This document shows positions 26,001-31,791 of a stretch of 64,000 nt of DNA, piece after piece (position 1 is the first letter of the stretch; each line of letters opens with the position of its first letter). The position numbers and the translations under genes were made by a program. Under the pieces are notes generated by a model. The model saw nothing but the letters and a program-made list of their open reading frames with translations, was not told the origin of the DNA and did not search any database. The DNA is from an uncultured Kiritimatiellota bacterium (lineage in GTDB: Bacteria > Verrucomicrobiota > Kiritimatiellia > RFP12 > DVOR01): contig CALXSF010000003.1 of the NCBI GenBank assembly GCA_944391055.1, positions 116,715 to 180,714 on the forward strand, in the 5' to 3' direction.

Positions 26001-26541
26001 GGCCCCCGCCCAGCGCGTAGGTGTTCTGGAGCGCCACGCACGCCAACAGCAGGGCGAAGCCCCACAGGTTCGTCGTCAGCCCCGTCCCCGCGTAAAGCCC
26101 CGGCAGGGAGAAGAGGAAGAGCGCGCAGGTCACGTGCGCCGCCGCCGCCGAGAGCCGCCCCGCCGCCTTCGCCCCCGTCTCGTCGCTCATCGCGTCCAGC
26201 GCCCAGAAGCGCACCGTCAGCCACGTCATCGCCGCCGTCAGCGCCATGACCGCCGACCCCAGCAGGTTCAGCGCGCGCATCGACGGCGCCTCGCCCAGCA
26301 GCCCCGCCAGCCACCACAGGATGGGATAGGCCTCCCGCGCGGACGGCGCCGCCCCCGAGAAGACCGCCAGCGCGTGCGCGTTCTCGCCCGGCACCGCGAA
26401 GTCCCCGCCCAGCGCCAACCCCACCCCGAAGGCCACCGCCGCCCACAGCCACGCCCCCCACGAGGCCAACAGCCGCCTCAGCGGCGAGGGCGTCTCCGGG
26501 AAGGGGCGCGAGCAAAAGAAATCCAACAACGTCGTCAGCAT
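23065..26541 (-). CDS. Multipass membrane protein with C-terminal TPR domain (DUF2723/GT-C-like)
   Basis: An 1158-residue protein. The first ~560 residues hold about twelve hydrophobic segments. The early loop GENAHALAVFSGAAPSAREA followed by YPILWWLAGLLG resembles the acidic first loop of DUF2723/GT-C glycosyltransferases that use lipid-linked donors. The C-terminal ~580 residues are helical tetratricopeptide-like repeats (for example DNVEALRGLARLSIQRGDTA and similar units). The frame runs on upstream to 27345 but that part overlaps the next gene; ATG at 26541 has an AGGAGA-like site. The neighbouring NodB-like gene supports a role in envelope glycan assembly, but the family assignment is tentative. 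Confidence 0.75.
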   Translation of the reverse strand: MLTTLLDFFCSRPFPETPSPLRRLLASWGAWLWAAVAFGVGLALGGDFAVPGENAHALAVFSGAAPSAREAYPILWWLAGLLGEAPSMRALNLLGSAVMALTAAMTWLTVRFWALDAMSDETGAKAAGRLSAAAAHVTCALFLFSLPGLYAGTGLTTNLWGFALLLACVALQNTYALGGGHRRTMALFGLLLGVAAVESPYVLAALPLFFLRALAMEWRLWDHSARNLTLWFLSLVVGVALMLWLNGLRVLDAFTFAGAWEAERRLLLAQVGALQGFFRLNGWLIDLLGVGAAPLLAWITARRLLDNGRSWGLLITAAALTAAAFGLYWGIGPTPWKTWLIAGTTPAATLWVATVCCGMLLVGWGVQLFAKNPNIYEELDRRRIPASVTACRVAAIFLFPLCVVAACATAGVQTARFLRVDRALADRFAGETVGALAKGSGSPAEGRSYLLGSTTYWIDPHLALVAQARGVPLTLFCPARMEDKAYLEALRRQLETDPLLGDADRLRLTNLLAYNFLVFVQDFFVAQPNAAQIAAVYDLADVWYGAHLRPLPAGTVYVPAPGDGEGEPPLDRLLADQRALQERWAKTLATKPGDVSWWDLTAGVQRALRAHLAFMANNLGTVLDDAGRLADAASCYLYAAETDAQNISAKLNLYDICVRRGQLPERRIEVNRVFEEFIREQSRGTRRYDLSAVGRRHGYIRNYDLFVNMGWTWAVSAAPESILAGLRNAQEALQPGDPRLGAVQAVAAAVYEFQGQTERSYDSYRAAIKADPDNVEALRGLARLSIQRGDTAEAGQWLAKVEAAGGDAANLDIDRTAYLMARGDLEGAAKAISRYTSKNQDAVIGWAMLGMLEMERADRARAENREKDALDHYDRARGFILKNLKRTAQGKDLYFLHVMEGRLAQSDANHADALSRDEKALPSPKARGDSAAKAKKLWEEARGHYRRAYATRPNVRGIMELILELDRRLGDKPAAEADALALLRDDANHGFANFIVGTQRLEDGHVDAAVRYFAAAVDAEKTPAVDLLNNYADALARTDAAKAKEVALRAIAAAPESFATWGTYALALARAGEPDKAQTALDKAHALIDQAIKDGRLPADFKPDPRLGYVDAWIAVGRRDLPAAKKARDAVSQAIGGGLTPLDRRDLDELDARVNARL

Positions 26542-26600
26542 ACCGTCTCCTTGTGCGTTACCCCGCCAAGATACCACAACCCCGCCCCCGCCCGCAACCC

Positions 26601-27398
26601 TCACGCACGATAACGCCCGCGCGTGACGAGCAGATATGCCTGCCACGGCCGCAGCGAGGCGTCCAGGCTCCGGCGCGGCACCGCGAACGGCGCCTCCGCC
26701 ACCGGCCGGGGCCTCCCCCCCTCCGTCAGCGCCACGCGGTAATGGGCCGCCTCCGCCGCCTCCGCCAACGCCTCCGCCCCCGGGCCCGGCGCGTAGGCGA
26801 AGGCCGCCGGCAGGCGCCCCAGCACCCCCGTCAGCCAATGGCGCCCCCGCAGCACCGCCGCGCGCGCCGCCTCGGCCCCCTGGGGCGCCTCGGCCAGCAT
26901 CCCGCCGAACTCCACCAGCCCCGAGCGCGCCATCTCCTGCAACTCCAAGGGCTTCAGGTGCTCCGCGTCGCGCATCCCGGCGTCCGACACGAAGCACGTC
27001 GCCTTTACCGAAAGCCGCCGCAGGAAGGGCAGGAGCGTCGAGAGCGTCTCGCGCCCACCCCCGTCGAAGGTCAGCGCCACCGACTTCCGCGCCGGGGCCT
27101 CCACCGCCTCCGAGACCGTCTGGAAGCGATAGCCCGCCGCCAACAGGTTCCGCACCAGCGGCCCCAGCAGCTCCGGCGCCACCGGCGCCTTCAGGAAGAT
27201 CGGCACGTCCCGCGCCAAACGCGGCCGCCACCAGGCGAAGCGCAGCGACGCGCCCACCGTCACCGCCACCCACAACGCCGCCCCCAGCGCCCGCGCCTTC
27301 CACGGCAGCGGCGCCATGCACCACACCGTCATCACGATCGCCCACAGCGCCGCCGCCCAGCGGAAGCGCGTCTCATACGAGGAAAAGCCCCAAGTCAT
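26601..27398 (-). CDS. Membrane-anchored polysaccharide deacetylase-like protein, probably catalytically dead
   Basis: A 265-residue protein. Two hydrophobic segments (about 10-45) precede a NodB-fold domain. Motif 1, normally TFDDG, reads LTFDGGG, so the second Asp (a metal ligand) is Gly. VKATCFV matches the usual VKATFFV, but the HxxxH metal motif expected about 50 residues later is replaced by EFGGMLAEAP. Deacetylase activity is therefore unlikely; a glycan-binding or regulatory role is possible. ATG at 27398 has AAAGGA 8 nt upstream; ATG at 27407 abuts that site and is less likely. It lies 59 nt upstream of the GT-C/TPR gene, same strand. Confidence 0.75.
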   Translation of the reverse strand: MTWGFSSYETRFRWAAALWAIVMTVWCMAPLPWKARALGAALWVAVTVGASLRFAWWRPRLARDVPIFLKAPVAPELLGPLVRNLLAAGYRFQTVSEAVEAPARKSVALTFDGGGRETLSTLLPFLRRLSVKATCFVSDAGMRDAEHLKPLELQEMARSGLVEFGGMLAEAPQGAEAARAAVLRGRHWLTGVLGRLPAAFAYAPGPGAEALAEAAEAAHYRVALTEGGRPRPVAEAPFAVPRRSLDASLRPWQAYLLVTRGRYRA

Positions 27399-27528
27399 CG
27401 CTGCCATCCTTTCTTTCCGCCCCACACTATACCACAGCGGGGCGATGAGAGAGAAGAACGGCGCTTTTCCTCTCGTCGGCCTCGCGGTGTTTGCGCGCCT
27501 CGTCCCCCGTATTTCCTTCAGTTCCTCC

Positions 27529-27687
27529 TCAAACAGTCTTGTCGCCCCCGTATTGTCCGCCCTCGCGCGCGGCGTGCGCGAGGGCGCCCCTGCGGGCGCC
27601 GTCGCTGTAGCCCGCCCAGCGGTCGGCCTGCGGGTGGTTCCCGAAAGCGAAATAGCGCCGGGCGAAATCGAAAAGGTCGTCTTCCAT
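27529..27687 (-). CDS. Possible 52-residue protein
   Basis: An open frame starting MEDDLFDFARRYFAFGNHP, rich in aromatic and charged residues and ending GGDKTV. The composition looks protein-like rather than random for this GC content. GGGAGG lies almost directly before the ATG, which is a poor spacing. It falls in a 447-base gap between the deacetylase-like gene and the AT-rich 146-codon gene. I do not recognise it; it may be a gene remnant. Confidence 0.3.
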   Translation of the reverse strand: MEDDLFDFARRYFAFGNHPQADRWAGYSDGARRGALAHAAREGGQYGGDKTV

Positions 27688-27715
27688 GCCTCCCGGCGCA
27701 CCCCGCTGACAACGG

Positions 27716-27784
27716 AAAGGGCCGCCCGCGTGGGCGGCCCTCGGCCTGCGGCCCCGCCCGGCGAAAGGCGGGGCCCTTTCTTGT
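27716..27784. terminator. Double hairpin downstream of the 146-codon gene
   Basis: Two perfect 9-bp stems, 27719-27740 (GGGCCGCCC/GGGCGGCCC) and 27750-27775 (GGCCCCGCC/GGCGGGGCC). Outer AAAGGGCC/GGCCCTTT arms can also pair across both. T-rich flanks lie on each side (CTTTCC on minus, CTTTCTTGTT on plus), so it may terminate in both directions. The rest of the 27399-27845 gap shows only a small candidate ORF. Confidence 0.5.
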
Positions 27785-27845
27785 TGGGGGGGGCAGCGTG
27801 GCGAGCGGCAGACGTCCGCGTCCTGACAGCGCCCATACAAGGGCG

Positions 27846-28286
27846 TCAGATGGGACGCCATTCGGCGAAAGACACTTTGGTAATTTGGGATGCGCAGATT
27901 GCCTTGAGGTCGAAGAGCGTATTAAGGTAGGCCTTTGCCTCGTCTTCGGTTCGGAAGGGAACAAGGAATTGGCCGGGAAGAGGTTCTTTTGGAAGTGTCA
28001 AGCGTCCTTTGCTCTCGTGTTTATAGCGAATGGCTGCGGCGACGATCCGTAGGTCTGCCGTGTAGAGCAATGCGTCCCGCCCAACTTCCTCGTCGTGGAA
28101 GACGCCAAGGAAGAGCTCAAGGTCAGAACGGCCATTCTCGTAGAGCCCACGCGTTTTGCTGACGACCGTTTCGCCAGAATAGAGTGCGATGCGGCCGGTC
28201 GCATAGTCCATAAAAACGCGGTCGCCCTCCTCTAAAGAACAGAGGAGTGCGTAGGATGGCGAGGTGATGACGTGCGTTTGCTTCAT
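27846..28286 (-). CDS. Unknown 146-residue protein coupled to the MuF-type gene (candidate immunity protein)
   Basis: Not recognised. The protein mixes beta-type and helical segments (AIRYKHESKGRLTLPKE, FRTEDEAKAYLNTLF) with no signal peptide or membrane helix, so it is probably cytoplasmic. Its ATG overlaps the stop of the upstream MuF-type gene (ATGA at 28283-28286), giving obligate translational coupling. The base composition is clearly more AT-rich than chromosome neighbours, matching the 3' third of that upstream gene. A small cytoplasmic protein coupled directly behind a modular phage-type toxin is the usual position of an immunity gene; this is inference. Alternatively it is a minor phage protein. 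Confidence 0.65.
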   Translation of the reverse strand: MKQTHVITSPSYALLCSLEEGDRVFMDYATGRIALYSGETVVSKTRGLYENGRSDLELFLGVFHDEEVGRDALLYTADLRIVAAAIRYKHESKGRLTLPKEPLPGQFLVPFRTEDEAKAYLNTLFDLKAICASQITKVSFAEWRPI

Positions 28287-30514
28287 TCAAGGAGATTATA
28301 CCACATCGCGTTACTTTTGCCAGAGGGTGGGTTTTCAATGAAAACACGGCGAAGTCCATCGGTCGCGGCGTTCACTTCGTTCTCGTGATCTCCGGCAAAG
28401 AAACCTTGCAGAGGGTGGCCGGGCGTCCGTTCAAGGCACCAAAGCCCATTCACGCGACTGTAAGGGACTGCGACGATGACGCCATCGACACCTTTGTATT
28501 TGTAAACGGTAGCGAGGGTAAAACTTTCGTTGGCTCCGATGTCGTAGTGCGCGTCGTCGCCGGTCTTTGTGTTGGCGGGGATAATGCCCCTGTTCTCGGT
28601 TCGGAGTAGGCGGATAGTCCTGGAGACTGGATCGTTGGCCGAGACTTCCTGTCCGCCCGGCGCCGAGATGCGGAAGTCTGCGTTTTCGAGGACGAGTTGG
28701 ATGGCCGCTTTATATTGCGCGAACGTCTCTCGATCGGCGGTGAGAGCGGCCGGGTTCGCAGTGTAATACTTGATGGCTTGGTTGAGGTGTGTTGCTTGAT
28801 TTCTGATTCCAAAGAAGACGCCAGGGGCTTTCTTTTTACGCCAGTCGAGCCCTCTGCTGTCCATCTCGCAAATCTTGAGGCGGCACGCGTGCGGATCCCA
28901 CGAGTCGTTGGCCTGGTCGGAGGCCCATTTCTTGATGAAGCCGTAGTCTGCGCCGTGGGCGGCCATGTATTGGGCGATGTGGTCGGTGAGGGAGGTGTAC
29001 TTTGGGGCAGGTTTCCGTTCGGTCTTGGGCGCGCGGACCTTGACGCTTGTGTCGATGTGCGGCAGCGCGGACTGGTTGGCGACGGCGTCCTTGATCTGCT
29101 GCATGGCCTTGAGGTAGTGCGCGGCGCCTGCGTTCTTCGGGTCGGCCTTGAGGATGGCCTTGAGCTCGGGCTCCTTGGCGTAGAAGGCGTTGAGGGTGGC
29201 CTGATTGTAATTTCCGTCCTTCTGGTGCGTGCCGACGGTCTTGGCGGCCGCCAGCGCGAGCGAGCCGTATTCCTCGCCGGGCTCCCCGCCGACGAGGCCC
29301 GCGGTGGAGGGCTTGGAGCGGCAGAAGCCGTAGTCGCCGTGTTTGATGGTTTTGGGGACCTCCTCGCGGAAGCCCTCCTTGGAGAGGTTGAAGGAGTGCT
29401 CGACGACGCGCTCGGCGAAGGCGTCCTCGTAGCCGCCCCGTGCGAAGTCGTCGGCGCGCGCGGCGAGCTGGCGCATCTCGGCGACGCGCCGGGTGAGCGC
29501 GTCCCTGTCGGCCTGGTCTGGGAGCGCGGCGACGACCTTCTCCCAATCGCGCGCGGCGGCCTGACGGATGAGGGAGAGGGAGGAGGTCCCGCCGACGTAG
29601 GGGGCGTTGTTGGCGGAGCCCGCGATGGTGAAGAGCTCGTTCGGCCAGCCGTCCTTCCAGTCGGCGTCGGCCTTACGGGCGCCCTGCGCGCGGAAGCCGA
29701 GGGCGCCGCCGTTGTCGATGCGCCAGGGCTCGCCGTCCTTGTCCACGAGGATGTTGTCGCCGCCCATGCCGATGACGTCCCAGTTGCCGAGCATGGCGTC
29801 GACGTCGAGCCCGGCCCGCAGCTTGGCGCGCAGGGCCTCGCGCTCGGCCTCGGTGCGCCCCTTGGCGCGCCACCAGTCGGCCAGCCGCTCCCCCTCGGCG
29901 AAGTCGGCGAGCTTGTAGCGCCTCCCGCCCTTGGAGACCACCGTGCGCTGCTCCGGGACCTTGATGCCGGCGGCGCGGTAGGCCTCGTCGGCGGCCTGCT
30001 CGCTGGCCAGGTGCTCGGGCGAGGCGCCGCCCTTGAGGACGAACCTGCGCCCCAGCAGCTCGACGAGCCGCGCGCCGGTGGAGCCGCCGAGGCGCTTGCC
30101 GAGGGTCTCGGGCTTGTCGAGCGCGGCGGTGAAGCCCTCCCACTCCTCGTCGAGGCGGTCCGTGACGGCCTTTGCGGCGTTCGCGGCGAGCGTGCCCGCG
30201 GCCTCCTGCGTGGCGGCCCGCGCCTGCGCCGTGCGCGCCGTGATCTCGCCGGCGAGCGCGTCCACGGCGCCGGGCATGAGGGACTTGAGGAGCGCGAGCG
30301 CCTCCTGCGCGGCCTGCTCCTCCTGCGCGCGTCTGGCGGCCTCCTCGGCCTCCCGGCGCGCCCGCTCGGCGGCGGCCTGGGCGGCCTGGGCGGCGCGGGC
30401 CTTGGCGCGCTTGGCGGTCTCGAAACCGGCGTTGGTCTTGACGGGGTCGCCGAAGGCGCCGGGCTCGCCCACGCGGTCGGCAAAGGCCTCGTAGGCGCCC
30501 TCGGGGTAGTCCAA
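28283..30514 (-). CDS. 5'-truncated phage MuF-type head protein with kinase-like core and variable C-terminus
   Basis: The open frame is 743 codons from a TTG at 30514. It is open further upstream to a TAA at 30608; that extra stretch encodes GLKDSSKWRARQAGVFHPNC and continues, the zinc-motif end of SPP1 gp7/Mu gpF (MuF) proteins. The N-terminal MuF domain is missing, so this is a truncated phage gene. Residues ~35-125 are an Ala/Glu coiled coil. Residues ~141-275 look like a HipA/PI-kinase-like fold: Lys161 in FVLKGG, Glu172, a catalytic-loop-like NWDVIGMGGDNIL with Asp253/Asn254, and Asp268 in RIDNGG. From about residue 500 the DNA becomes AT-richer and the sequence (to 743) matches nothing I know. 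Followed by a coupled 146-codon gene. Expression is uncertain because the start is lost. Confidence 0.65.
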   Translation of the reverse strand: MDYPEGAYEAFADRVGEPGAFGDPVKTNAGFETAKRAKARAAQAAQAAAERARREAEEAARRAQEEQAAQEALALLKSLMPGAVDALAGEITARTAQARAATQEAAGTLAANAAKAVTDRLDEEWEGFTAALDKPETLGKRLGGSTGARLVELLGRRFVLKGGASPEHLASEQAADEAYRAAGIKVPEQRTVVSKGGRRYKLADFAEGERLADWWRAKGRTEAEREALRAKLRAGLDVDAMLGNWDVIGMGGDNILVDKDGEPWRIDNGGALGFRAQGARKADADWKDGWPNELFTIAGSANNAPYVGGTSSLSLIRQAAARDWEKVVAALPDQADRDALTRRVAEMRQLAARADDFARGGYEDAFAERVVEHSFNLSKEGFREEVPKTIKHGDYGFCRSKPSTAGLVGGEPGEEYGSLALAAAKTVGTHQKDGNYNQATLNAFYAKEPELKAILKADPKNAGAAHYLKAMQQIKDAVANQSALPHIDTSVKVRAPKTERKPAPKYTSLTDHIAQYMAAHGADYGFIKKWASDQANDSWDPHACRLKICEMDSRGLDWRKKKAPGVFFGIRNQATHLNQAIKYYTANPAALTADRETFAQYKAAIQLVLENADFRISAPGGQEVSANDPVSRTIRLLRTENRGIIPANTKTGDDAHYDIGANESFTLATVYKYKGVDGVIVAVPYSRVNGLWCLERTPGHPLQGFFAGDHENEVNAATDGLRRVFIENPPSGKSNAMWYNLLE

Positions 30515-30607
30515 GGGCGAGAGGTAGGCGAGGCGGTGGACGCAGTTGGGGTGGAAGACGCCCGCCTGCCGCGCCCGCCACTTGCTGGAGTCTTTGAGGC
30601 CGCCGGT

Positions 30608-30655
30608 TTACGCGGCGCCGGGGAAGGGGGTGACGACCGCGCCCGGATGTGCCAT
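30608..30655 (-). other. 15-codon ORF with good ribosome binding site upstream of the truncated MuF frame
   Basis: ATG at 30655 preceded by AAGGAGAGG, reading MAHPGAVVTPFPGAA then TAA. The TAA is in frame with the MuF remnant that follows. It may be the fusion junction created when the phage gene was truncated, or a short leader peptide. With one sense codon in place of TAA the whole gene would be translatable from this start. Confidence 0.4.
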
Positions 30656-30694
30656 CCTCTCCTTGGTTCGACGTTCGGGAAGGCGTGCCGCGCA

Positions 30695-30793
30695 ATGAGA
30701 GGGGAACCGGATGGGAACGGGGAGAGGTTGTTGGATTTTGCGCTCTTGGCGGTTCTTGTCGCGTTGCTCGCGCTCTTCGCCCGGGACGCCTGA
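30695..30793 (+). CDS. Possible 32-residue membrane microprotein
   Basis: A short charged N-terminus (MRGEPDGNGERLL) is followed by one hydrophobic helix (LLAVLVALLALFA) and stop. GGAAGG lies about 10 nt upstream of the ATG. It lies in the 179-base gap between the MuF remnant and the aldo/keto reductase gene, opposite strand. Length and composition fit a small membrane peptide, but chance cannot be excluded. Confidence 0.3.
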   Translation: MRGEPDGNGERLLDFALLAVLVALLALFARDA

Positions 30794-30834
30794 GCGCCGA
30801 AGTCTCCCTGCGCCACGCGGGCGGCCTTTGGCGC

Positions 30835-31701
30835 TCAGCGCAGGGTGGTGAGGACGGGATTGTCGAGGTAGCCGTAGATGCGGCGGACCTCGGCGGGGGA
30901 GCGCGGGTCGAAGAGGCGCGGACGGCCTTTGTCGAGCGCGGCGAGGCGCGCCATCTCCCCTTCGTCGAGGGCGAAGTCCCAGACCGCGAGGTTCTCCGCC
31001 ATGCGGGCGCGATGGGTGGATTTCGGGATGACGGGGACGCCGCGCTGGAGGTTCCAGCGCAACGCGACCTGCGCGGCGCTGCGGCCGTGGCGCGCGGCGA
31101 CCGCCGTCAGGGTCGGGTCGTCGAAAAGGCCGCCGAGCCCCTCCGCGAACGGCGCCCACGCCTGCGGGCGCACCCCCAACTCGGCCAGGAGCGCCAGTTC
31201 CCCGGCGCGCTGATAGTAGGGGTGCAGCTCCAGTTGGTCCACCGCCGGGGCGATCTCGGCGCACTGGCAGAGATCCAGCAGCCGATCCCCTTGGAAGTTG
31301 CTCACCCCGATGGCGCGGACGCGCCCCTCGCGGAGCAGCGCCTCCATCGCCCGCCACGCCCCCACGACGTCCCCATAAGGCATGTGGATCAGGTAGAGAT
31401 CCAGCCGATCGAGCCCCAGGTTGTCGAGCGAGCGCAGGCAGGCCTCCCGCGTCGCCTCGCGCCCCATTTCGTTGACGAACGCCTTGGAGGTGACGAAGAG
31501 CGCCTCGCGCGGCAGCCCCGAGCGCCGGATGGCCGCCCCCACCGCCCGCTCGTTTTTGTAGGACGAGGCCGTGTCGATGAGCCGGTAGCCCACCTCCAGC
31601 GCCTCCGCCACGGCCCGTTCGCACACCTCCGGCGCCATCTGGAAGACCCCGAAGCCAACCATCGGCATCGCGACGCCATTGTTCAGTCGGATCGTTTGCA
31701 T
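30835..31701 (-). CDS. Aldo/keto reductase (2,5-diketo-D-gluconate reductase-like)
   Basis: A 288-residue NADPH-dependent (alpha/beta)8-barrel reductase of aldehydes and ketones. The catalytic tetrad is intact: Asp in LIDTASSY, Tyr in SSYKNE, Lys in VTSKAF, His in LIHMPYG. Cofactor-binding IPKSTHRARMAEN is present near residues 235-247. ATG at 31701 has GGAGG five bases upstream; a longer frame to 31731 is unnecessary. The promoter carries a 19-bp spacer with a dyad shared with the flavodoxin/alcohol dehydrogenase operon at 63.1 kb, suggesting carbonyl-stress induction by a MerR-type activator (inference). Its 3' end forms a hairpin, 30790-30838. Confidence 0.92.
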   Translation of the reverse strand: MQTIRLNNGVAMPMVGFGVFQMAPEVCERAVAEALEVGYRLIDTASSYKNERAVGAAIRRSGLPREALFVTSKAFVNEMGREATREACLRSLDNLGLDRLDLYLIHMPYGDVVGAWRAMEALLREGRVRAIGVSNFQGDRLLDLCQCAEIAPAVDQLELHPYYQRAGELALLAELGVRPQAWAPFAEGLGGLFDDPTLTAVAARHGRSAAQVALRWNLQRGVPVIPKSTHRARMAENLAVWDFALDEGEMARLAALDKGRPRLFDPRSPAEVRRIYGYLDNPVLTTLR

Positions 31702-31722
31702 GAAACCTCCTTTTCGCGCGCC

Positions 31723-31753
31723 ATCATACACCTTGGAGCGCGCGCCAAGTCAA
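31723..31753 (-). promoter_or_regulatory. MerR-type promoter/operator of the aldo/keto reductase
   Basis: Minus strand TTGACT (31748-31753), a 19-bp spacer and TATGAT (31723-31728). The spacer is filled by the near-perfect 18-bp dyad CTTGGAGCGCGCGCCAAG (31732-31749, one mismatched pair). A long spacer with a dyad between -35 and -10 is the signature of MerR-family activation. Confidence 0.7.
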
Positions 31754-31791
31754 TGGCCGCGCGCGGCGTGTCGGGGTGGGGCGGGGGCGCG

